From Cerrena zonata (lineage: Eukaryota > Basidiomycota > Agaricomycetes > Polyporales > Cerrenaceae), in the NCBI GenBank assembly GCA_038087015.1, contig JASBNA010000001.1, forward strand, positions 2,852,001 through 2,916,000: DNA of 64,000 bases. Direction: 5' to 3'. Under the pieces are notes generated by a model, which did not search any database, was not told where the DNA came from, and saw only the letters and a list, made by a program, of their open reading frames with translations. The first letter of the stretch is position 1. Each line of letters begins with the position of its first letter. The position numbers were made by a program, and so were the translations under genes. This document shows positions 56,047-64,000 of this stretch, piece by piece.

Positions 56047-58599
56047 TCACTGGGTCTCTTGTACGAATCGGACAAACCTGTCCACGAGAACCCGTTTTGA
56101 TCTTTCATCCAAGGTATTCGCTTCGTCCAGCAAGCGACGGGCGTGGTATATTAATCCGTAAGGTCCATCCAGAGGTATTGCATGGGCGTCAAACCGATGA
56201 ACAACTAGATGAGGATGAGTTAAGTATGTGTGGGGGCACAGTCAACCTAGCAAGATACTCACATAGCTTAAAGGTAGAATACGCTGCGTCTCCAAGAGCA
56301 TCGTTGAACGCTTTCGCGACATCTGCTCCTACTGGAGATTGTCCATTATCCAACCCAAGTTCATACCTCCCATCTCTCTGGACCCAGGCACCCTTATACC
56401 TTCCTTTCGCTCGACTCGTACTCGCTGTAGTACTCGGATTTCCTCTGGGTAAAACAGCCTCCTCCCTAACTCTCGAAGGCGCCCATGACAATCCTAAACC
56501 TAGATCCAATGATCGACCTTTTGCGCGTTCCGATCTCAGTTTCGTTGGAGACGTGGGGGACGGGGAGGCAGTTGGTGTAGGAGTGTTGCTAAGATTTGAA
56601 GGCCTTGGGGGGCCACGTGCTGCAGATCTTCGTTCATCACTTGCAGGCGAGCCAGGTATCGTAGGTACAGCGGGTTCAAACTTGAACGCTCCATGTGACG
56701 CTCGAGTGATATGTTTTCCGCCGCTCTTCCCCCAACTTGATGAATTTTCCGAGTGAGATGATGCAGGTGATGAAGGATCTGCATCTGGAAGAACAAAATG
56801 CGTCCGATGGGCAGGAGCGGAGTGTGAAGCATGGGAAGAGGATCCGTTTGAGTCGCCAGTTCCCTGCCTATGGGGTTTAGAGTTGTATTGTTTGGGAGTA
56901 GATTGCAAACCAAGCCCGAGATACGGTCTTTTCGATCTCCCAAATGAGTCGGGTGGTGTACTTGATTGTTTGAGAGGTTTTGCATAGGCGGTCCCGTTTC
57001 CTGCGGGGCGCGAGTTTGCTTGCATGCTTGTCGATCTCATCATAGGTGCGGGAATCATCGAGGGCGACTGTGTCTCTGAACCAATACCCATGCTCTTCAG
57101 AGCGGATTTGGATAGGAAGAAAGGATCCTGTTTTGCGGATGATATCGGTCTTTCAAAATCGAAGCTTCCATGTTTAATTCGCTTCACTTTCGCAACGGTT
57201 ATGACGTTGGCCGCTGCTGATTCTCGGCCGGAGCTCCTGCGACTCTGTCCTCCTCCACTGGCAACTCTGTCCACCGGTATTGGGGCGATGGTCGTCCGGG
57301 ATTCTCTTGCTTGCTCGCGAAGTAGAGGGGATCCAACCCGACGAGGGGCAGTGATCCTGTCTCTGTCCTTGTCCCCAATGGCCGAGAGTTCCCTCTCTTT
57401 GGCGCTCCTCGGCCTTTCCTTCTCCTTACCCTTATTCCGAGAACCAGGAGGAGTAAACCTTGGCGTAGAAAGACACAGCGGAGAACACCGACCGCCATAG
57501 TCGCCCGAATCTGGGGCGTCCAAACCACCTCTACCGAATTCTCCTCGTGGGAGAGGCGGTGAGTTCAAGATATGTACCATGGCTGGACGAGGCTGTGGAG
57601 ATAACAGCTGAGAGCTAGTAGGAATGAAGGATCTTTGGGTCGAGGGGATTTCAGGGAGGGCTTTTGTGTGCTGTTTGGCAGTGGTATTAGACGGTGTGGG
57701 TGTAGAAGAGAGGGGACGGGATTTAGTACGGGTCGATGGTTTCGATAGTGAGCCTGAAGCAGATGTCGATGTTGACGTTGACGGCTGCTCGTCTCGATAG
57801 CTTGCATGTCTAGTATGACGTCCGAGCGATCCGACACTTTTCGCTGGGACAGATGGGACCTCATCTCGTTGCGTTGCATCGACTGACTGAGATCGTTTCT
57901 TCGACCTTGATCGAGAGCGTGAACGACTCAAGAAATTGACAATCTACATGGATGTAAAAGCACACGTAGGGTACGCGTAAAGAAGGCGCGTCATAATTAG
58001 TGGTGTTGCTTGAGTGAAATTAAAGGCGCCGGACAGGAAAAGACTGAGACATACCCTGCTTCCAAGACTCCTGCCATGTCTCTCATTCTGCACTCCGGAG
58101 CCGTCCATCAGAGGGTCGTTGCCTGTGTGTGCGAGGTCAGAGTTGGAGCGCTTTGCATAATCAGGAAGCGCAGATAGGTCTATCTCAGAAACCCGAACCT
58201 GGACGAGGATGCTTAGTTTGGAAACTGGGCGCAAAAGGTCTGGGTGTTTAAGACCTGGAGGGGAAACATACCTGGGGCAGCAGGCTGGACTTGGGGCGAT
58301 GAGACTTGCTATTTGCACGAAGGAGTGAAGGGAACTGGGGAGTGAAGAACAGGGAAACACGTGTTAGGCACGACGAAGGAAGATGAGTGAAGGGGGCGTG
58401 TTGAGAACCGCACATCTTTAGAGAACCTCACACGGGCAGCGTCAATCAAGCCCAAACTTCCTCCACGAGCAGTCTTTGCTGAGTTGGAGCGGACGAGGTG
58501 TGCGGTGCTTGACCTAGGATGATGTTCTGAGAAGGAGCCAGGTGTGGAATGGGTGCTTAGAGACACCTGGGAAAGTGTCGTTTGAATGTTCGTGGACAT
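56047..58599 (-). CDS. Ser/Pro-rich disordered protein of unknown function
   Basis: Not recognised. The start ATG at 58599 encodes MSTNIQTTLSQVSLSTHSTP. Several short exons follow (VRVSEIDLSALPDYAKRSNS, DGSGVQNERHGRSLGSR), then a large exon (57931-56275) with IVNFLSRSRSRSRSKKRSQS, long Ser, Pro, Arg and Lys-rich stretches, AKVKRIKHGSFDFERP, KRPYLGLGLQSTPKQYNSKP, GKHITRASHGAFKFEPAVPT and RYKGAWVQRDGRYELGLDNG. The last exon is joined over a 55 bp intron and ends in an ordered helix, FDAHAIPLDGPYGLIYHARR with LLDEANTLDERSKRVLVDRF. The C-terminal helical end and the KHGSFDFERP/HGAFKFEPAV pair are the only ordered-looking parts. About 680 residues, four or more exons. Confidence 0.65.
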
Positions 58600-59206
58600 T
58601 GTGAGCACACGGGGGCTGGATGAAGACCTTGAAGCTATTCATGCGGTGACCCAAGGGAGTAATAGCGAGGTCAATAGCAGGGAGAAGGAACCGTGTCTCT
58701 ATGCTCGCCGCACTCATTCAACTTCGCTAGAGTCAGATCTAAACGGACGTATATTCCCATGGGCGTTTATGCTTTTTAAGCGGAAATACGAAGCGCGGAT
58801 CCAGTTCGATACACTTCGCTATCGGTTCGGTCATGATCAATGAGTGTGATGATACGGGAGGCTTCCGTGCTTCCTATTGCACAAACTCGCTTTCCAAAAT
58901 CCAAAATCCAGGAAGGTGAGTATCTACCTGTCTCTATAGGTCTCTACCGATGGGAATCCTCGGCCTCAACCTAGACCAATAAAGCAATATATGCACGTGA
59001 CCAACGCGTCGATTGCGTTTTCTGTCGCCATCCCGGCGCTTACTCCCTCTTATTTCCACCAATGCCAGTCTTCGTCATGGCCCTAGTCAGCCTTGCAATT
59101 TCAAAGAGCTCGCCGAGATATATATTTTCGTCTCAGACGTTACCTTCGTCCCTCTTACCCCTTGCCCCGATCGATAGCTTTCGTTTACCGTCACTATCCC
59201 AATACC
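58600..59206. promoter_or_regulatory. Divergent promoter region
   Basis: About 600 bp between the divergent starts of the Ser-rich gene and the Cys2-like gene. No gene is supported. Confidence 0.45.
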
Positions 59207-61003
59207 ATGAATGCCGCTCGCCTGGCTCGGAAGCCGATTAAATTGACATCATCGCCTGCAAAACAAACTGTGCGATGTCGATCAAGTAGAGCTGCTTCAA
59301 CATGTCCTATGCCTAGGCGGAATGACGGTCCATCTTTTCCTTGTGTAGAAGCACACGCCGCACGAGAGTCTCGTATTCTAGCTTCTTCTTCGAACAGGTC
59401 AGCTTTTGCTCCACGACCTCAGCAGCCATCAGTACCAGCGAATTCTGGTCCGGAGCCGCCATATGCACGCCCCAGTCCTACCTCATACAAAGTCTACCAT
59501 CACAGCAAGTCTTTACCCCTGGTATATGCACCTTCATTACCCGAATTCGACATCGCCTACGAGACGTGGGGCGAGTTGTCTCCTGCAAAAGACAATGTCA
59601 TCTTGCTACACACTGGACTTTCTGCTTCATCACATGCAGCATCGTCGTCTTGAATCCCGCCGAAGGCTGGTGGGAGAAATTTATTGGACCTGGAAAGGCC
59701 CTAGACACGAACCAGTTCTATATCATCTGCACGAATGTGCTCGGTGGATGTTATGGCTCAACTGGACCCTCTTCGCTTGATCCTCTATCAGGTCAACCTT
59801 ATGGAACCAATTTCCCTGTGCTATCAATATTCGACATGGTTCAAGCACAGTTCTGCCTGCTGGACCATCTCGGGATCGAGGAACTTTATGCCAGTGTCGG
59901 TTCCTCGATGGGTGCCATGCAAAGCTTGGCAGCAGGCTGGTTGTATCCTGAACGAGTGGGCAAGGTCGTAAGTATTAGTGGGACTGCTCGCAGTAGCCCT
60001 AGTGCTATCGCAATGCGATATGCTCAACGGTCAGGTGAGTCCAGTCATTACTTCATTTATGGACAATATGAAATACTTACTGATCGTGCTTCGCGTCTTC
60101 TAGTACTAATGGCTGATCCTAACTGGAATAATGGCTTCTACTATGACGGTCTTCCACCGCACACTGGAATGAAACTCGCGCGACGTACGCATGGTTTCCG
60201 CGTTGCACCTGGACACATCTAATTATTAACTTATATAGAGATCGCAACTATCACCTACAGGTCAGGTCCTGAGTGGGATCTGCGGTTTGGGAGGAAACTG
60301 CGACCTCTACCTGACTCTCCTACGTATGTGGACCCTCATGGTCGCCAATTACCTCGTAAACCTGCGCTATGTCCTGATTTCCAAATTGAGACATATCTCG
60401 ACTATCAGGTCAGTATCATCTCATGCATAATGGGATTACTATGTGCTGAGGAGATTTTCACAGGGAGAGCAATTTTGTCTGAAATACGATGCCAATTCTC
60501 TTATTTATATCTCAAAAGCCATGGATCTCTTTGATCTCACGGGTCCGGCGCTATCATCTCTCTACCTCGAGGCTCCGGAACCTCGTAGCTCTCCACCGCC
60601 GCTCCCTCCCTCCCTGTCTTCCCATCCAAGATCCCCTGGCCACTCTCGCTATCATTCGCAGTTGTCTCATTCGAAGTCACATCCTCCGCCGACCAATCCA
60701 CCGCCACACCTTCCAGAACTTGCAGAGGGACTCCGACCACTCTCGAACACCCCTGCCCTGATTCTCGGGGTCCAGAGCGATATCTTGTTCCCCGTGGAAC
60801 AGCAACGGGAAGTTGCCGATGCGCTGCGGATGGCAGGGAACCATATGGTCAGCTACTACGAGCTAGGTGGCGTATGGGGACATGACACTTTCTTGTAAGC
60901 GAACTCCTTGTCTTCGACTCTGAATTTATATGTTTACGGAGACGCCGTGCACAGGTTGGACGTTCAGAATGTTGGCGGTGCTATTAGAGGGTTCCTGTCA
61001 TGA
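59207..61003 (+). CDS. Cys2-type serine O-acyltransferase (MET2-like fold), apparent 1-nt deletion
   Basis: Alpha/beta-hydrolase acyltransferase for cysteine synthesis; homologous to homoserine O-acetyltransferase (MET2) but with the Cys2/CysA pattern of serine O-acetyl- or succinyltransferases. The start [13 protein letters not shown] (59207) is a basic, Ser-rich mitochondrial-type presequence. Landmarks are [32 protein letters not shown], then [60 protein letters not shown] (nucleophile elbow with Ser), [12 protein letters not shown], and C-terminal [15 protein letters not shown] and VWGHDTFL supplying Asp and His. Reading frames before and after position ~59650 differ by one base: TCGTCGTCTTGAAT would need one more T to read SSSLNP. 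Five introns of 50-90 bp follow. A Pro-rich insert (60590-60710) lies before the last block. Confidence 0.88.
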
Positions 61004-62476
61004 TGGGGCGGTTGGGATCCATTTACCACTTCTTCGTTAGTGAGTAAGCTAATCGAATGGGGATATGAGTGATCCCGGCGGAGAACTGCGACTAAATACC
61101 TTACCCCTCATAGATGCAACTGTACTGTCTCCGTCTTAATGATTAGCACCGATATGCTGGTTGGCCAGAAATGGCTTGTTGTCCTCACTCTTGGCTGCTT
61201 GGGAAAATCTTAACAAAAGCACTTTGGGGGAATCCCCCGCTAAGGGTTGAATACTTTCTCCACCAGTGTCGTGACGCTCAGTCACAAACTCGAGCAAGAA
61301 CACAACGTGCTTGTCATTCACTAGAGGTGTTACCACCTGTTGTCAGATTGTGGGCGCGTATTATACACAACAATGTCCTTTTTTGGCATAAACACGATCA
61401 CGTGTAGCGCCTAAGCAATACTTATCCTTGTTTTGCTTTGGTGAGTCGTATAATATTATCACCACAATCCTCAAGCGTGATTTTAAACAAGGTGGGAAAT
61501 ATGTTATCTCTGCCATCCTATCTTCTGAATATCTCTCCTAGTGTGCGTGATGTCCCGTTTTCCCTCTTTTAGATGCTGGCTATGGTCGTAATAGGGTCTC
61601 CTTGTGCTATGAGCGGGAGGCGGTCATATAAAATCCCCCGTCCCCTCTGACTACCTTGTAGTCGTCCTTCTCCTATCCTTCACGGATTCCACTACAAACT
61701 GCTGTCGTTTACCTAGAAATTGACCGCACATTCGGGACGGTGAAGTCCAGGGGTATTTGCTGAGTCTGGCGAACTCTGGCTCATAGCCTCCGCCAGTTTT
61801 CTCCGATCTCCTGACGTGATTGTCCTCTGTAATTTGGAAGGATATTCTCCACATGGTAAGCATGCAGACATGACATAGCCACGCTGACATCTTACGCCCG
61901 TGCTCCCTCCTAGCGACGGACTCAGTTTCTTTTGAACGTAATTCTTCCCCGAAGATGATTGGGTAGCACCATGCTGTGATCTCTCACCATGTTTGATTGC
62001 ACTCCGTTTGACTTTGATCGGGTCTAAAACCTCGATCATGCTCCGTGGAATCAGTGTACCCCTGCATACCTCTTTCGTTCTGAAGTTCTAACCGACGCGA
62101 AGCGAAATTTCCAATACCTATGTTTGCTCGAGCCTCTGAGGGAATCCCCTCTGGCTCACGTTCTGACGAAGAAATAGCCGAGGGTAGACGATAAAAGCCT
62201 GTGGTGAGTCCTCCGTACAAGTCTGGCATCCCCCCGTTTTTTCCCTACCCCCAAGTCTTTGAGAGAGAATTTTCTCTACTCAACGTCTTCTACACCGTCC
62301 CCACCCTCTCTCTCGCTGATTTTTGCCCCCAACGGCGAGAACCAAAACACCCTCAGAGTCACCACCAGAGATACCCGCCCTTAACCTCCTCCCCCTCCCC
62401 CTCCCCCTCCCCCAAGCCTCTTACCCAACGCCGACCTCTAACCTCCCAATTCCAAACCTTCTCCCTCGACACAATC
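61004..62476. other. Long intergenic region with possible minus-strand gene
   Basis: About 1470 bp. Nothing is certain. Two adjoining minus-strand frames, 61984-62229 (MPDLYGGLTTGFYRLPSAIS) and 61713-62039 (SSSGKNYVQKKLSPSLGGST), could be exons of a small gene divergent from the one at 62477, but no family is recognised. Part is promoter for 62477; the block at 62390-62420 is a CCCCCTCC-type pyrimidine tract. Confidence 0.35.
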
Positions 62477-63106
62477 ATGGCATTCCACCCTCCCGCCGAG
62501 ATCGGACTCGAGATTGCGAGCTATTTCACTCTGAAGGAAAGAGCGAACATGCTCGCGCTCGTAGACCAATACTGGAACGCCATAGTCCTCCAGTCAAATT
62601 ACGAGCTTCGCACTCCCAATGATCTTCTCGACAAATTCCTCCCCAAATCGAAGGCCATACTCGGGGCCAAGGAACATAAAAAGCGTAGTGTGGTTGGCTC
62701 TGGACCACCCAATGTTCCCAAGAGCGACCTCCAATATCTTGTTGAAACCTTATATCCCGGTTATCACTCGAGGCTCGAGGCCCGTGCCAAATGGTACCGA
62801 ATGGTCCATTTTGATGAGAGGACAGTTAGAAGATTGTCCCACGTCGCTGCCTTTATTGAGGGGTACAAGGCCATCCGCAAAGCACCTCTTTTGCCGGCGG
62901 TGACCCATGCCACTGTCAAAGTCAAGAGCGACTTAGGATTGAAGTTGTTGCTGGCCTTGCCTGCTCAGGTCCACCTTCACCTGCTCTTCGGACCAGCGGT
63001 CACGGTGGCTGCCATTGGTGCAGCGGTCACTGAGTTCACCGACGTGATGCTCTCCTACTGGGACTTGGAGGACGAGGACGAGGATGAGGACCTCTACAGA
63101 ATCTGA
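62477..63106 (+). CDS. Small F-box-like helical protein of unknown function
   Basis: 209 residues in a single exon. The start ATG at 62477 (MAFHPPAEIGLEIASYFTLK) is preferred to upstream in-frame codons because the upstream stretch is low complexity (PSPSPSPKPL) and this ATG opens a well-structured segment. The first 40 residues (PAEIGLEIASYFTLKERANM, LALVDQYWNAIV) resemble an F-box helix pair. The rest is helical with VPKSDLQYLVETLYPGYHSR, RTVRRLSHVAAFIEGYKAIR, a hydrophobic stretch (LGLKLLLALPAQVHLHLLFG, PAVTVAAIGAAVT) and an acidic C-terminus (DLEDEDEDEDLYRI). No domain beyond the F-box-like start is recognised. Confidence 0.6.
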   Translation: MAFHPPAEIGLEIASYFTLKERANMLALVDQYWNAIVLQSNYELRTPNDLLDKFLPKSKAILGAKEHKKRSVVGSGPPNVPKSDLQYLVETLYPGYHSRLEARAKWYRMVHFDERTVRRLSHVAAFIEGYKAIRKAPLLPAVTHATVKVKSDLGLKLLLALPAQVHLHLLFGPAVTVAAIGAAVTEFTDVMLSYWDLEDEDEDEDLYRI

Positions 63107-63458
63107 TTGACATCGCGCCCTAATTCACCATAACGGACTACATCTCGTCCCCCCATCGTTCAACTTTCCTTCACCTGATTTCTTACTCAACATCCACACT
63201 CCTTCATCACATTATTTGTAACATTATCACTACGGTACTAGCCTCATAGCCCGCTACCCCTAGACCTTCATCATGAACCCGCACTCCCCTGATTACGATT
63301 TTGATTGATGATCCTAATGATCATCGGCTAGTACCTTTCGTTCGTCGGTTATTTCTACATGGGCCTTTCACCTAGAGTTTGAATTCGCCACGTCGAATAG
63401 TATGATAGTCGTGTAGTGTATTGATACATACAGACATATCTAATATAACCCAGTAGAT
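63107..63458. other. Convergent 3' flanks, intergenic
   Basis: About 350 bp between convergent stops; no gene is seen. Confidence 0.45.
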
Positions 63459-64000
63459 TCAAAATAACTTGCTCGCCGTTGTCCGAGCATCATATTTCGA
63501 CGGTTGGTGACGGTGGTGAACTCCCACACCCCGACTTGGAAGTAGCATGTGGCACTGGCATCGAGGATGGCGCTCGCGCTCTCTGCGAGATTTGACGACT
63601 GACTGATCAAACTCAAACCTGAGTCCGCTGTATAGGTCCTTCGCCAAGGTGCTCATCATTGAATACAGATAGCTCGACATACTCCCGGTTTTATAAGGAC
63701 ATATGTAGTATTTGCAGTCGCTAACCCCACTGGCATGTCGCCCGCACTCGACATCGGTCTCCACAAACTTGAATCTCTCGAACTCACGACTGTTCGCGGT
63801 GACTCGATGATGTCGGGCTCCCAATTCCTCAAGCTCTAGAATCAGGGGCACTTCGCCCTCGTGGTGCCAGTCCCCGTCGATGTTGCGGATGGTCCCGATG
63901 TACATAATGCCCCGAGTCAACACCGACCTGGATCGAGTCAGTGTATCCGGCCTCACCGGTACACCAACTGGTGTCGATGTGCGGCTCGCGGGAAAGGCCT
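63459..64000 (-). CDS. Unrecognised protein, 5' part beyond window edge
   Basis: An uninterrupted frame from the right edge to the stop at 63459-63461. It reads (in part) GIMYIGTIRNIDGDWHHEGE, VPLILELEELGARHHRVTAN, CGRHASGVSDCKYYICPYKT and SRRERERHPRCQCHMLLPSR, ending ASKLF. The frame is open to position 64000, so the N-terminus and perhaps upstream exons are outside the window. The sequence shows several Cys and His residues, but no family is recognised. Confidence 0.4.
   Translation of the reverse strand, partial: AFPASRTSTPVGVPVRPDTLTRSRSVLTRGIMYIGTIRNIDGDWHHEGEVPLILELEELGARHHRVTANSREFERFKFVETDVECGRHASGVSDCKYYICPYKTGSMSSYLYSMMSTLAKDLYSGLRFEFDQSVVKSRRERERHPRCQCHMLLPSRGVGVHHRHQPSKYDARTTASKLF

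Noticed and set aside
56016..57500. Two long plus-strand frames (56016-56756, 57024-57500)
   Set aside because: Both are antisense to the Ser/Pro-rich exon of the gene at 56047-58599, whose joined minus-strand exons have a coherent structured end.
1..64000. tRNA, rRNA and CRISPR arrays
   Set aside because: No convincing B-box/A-box pair, ribosomal sequence or regularly spaced short repeats were seen; intergenic gaps were scanned by eye only.

Overview
This is eukaryotic DNA from a filamentous basidiomycete fungus, most likely an Agaricomycete. The evidence is gene structure and content: dense protein-coding genes split by many 40-60 bp GT-AG introns (with three GC-AG introns), a KDZ-family transposase, a Dicer-like protein, an F-box/leucine-rich protein of the kind expanded in mushrooms, and fungal housekeeping genes. 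I found no operons, rRNA or CRISPR array, and no convincing tRNA. Gene ends below are start-to-stop spans that include introns; reading frames were joined by eye across splice sites.

Positions 1-8880 hold one unrecognised gene (82-1488) and then a transposon graveyard. A KDZ transposase gene (1732-6566) carries two copies of a 715 bp palindromic miniature element (2693-3407 in an intron, 4912-5626 in a coding exon). A third, older 715 bp copy (7167-7881) sits inside another decayed inverted-repeat element (6956-8261). All three 715 bp elements begin CACTG, end CAGTG and are flanked by perfect 3-bp target duplications (TGT, AAC, CAA). This nested, datable family is the most interesting thing in the window.

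Positions 8882-31709 are gene-dense housekeeping DNA: a GAS2-domain coiled-coil cytoskeletal protein, the polarity scaffold Bem1, the CCR4-NOT subunit Not3/Not5, mitochondrial ribosomal protein bL12m, an ACS-family MFS transporter, a COMPASS Shg1-like subunit, uroporphyrinogen decarboxylase (HEM12), the mitotic-exit phosphatase Cdc14, and a protein with two ZNRD2-type zinc ribbons that appears to carry a one-base homopolymer frameshift.

Positions 32423-48468 contain a low-complexity basidiomycete protein, a Faf1-like ribosome-biogenesis factor, a small multi-pass membrane protein, a conserved helical protein of unknown function, a Dicer-like RNase III protein that lacks the DExD half of its helicase, COX8, a DHA1-type MFS transporter and mitochondrial ribosomal protein uL24m.

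Positions 48469-64000 contain a poorly resolved coiled-coil gene, an F-box-like protein, an atypical zinc-finger protein with a long acidic/Gln-Pro tail, a Ser-rich disordered protein, a Cys2-type serine O-acyltransferase (with another apparent one-base deletion), an F-box-like small protein, and the 3' part of an unrecognised gene running off the right edge. Functionally the window mixes cell polarity and cell cycle (Bem1, GAS2 protein, Cdc14), mRNA turnover and RNA silencing (Not3, Dicer), mitochondrial translation and respiration (bL12m, uL24m, COX8), heme and sulfur amino acid synthesis; the genes do not form a single pathway.
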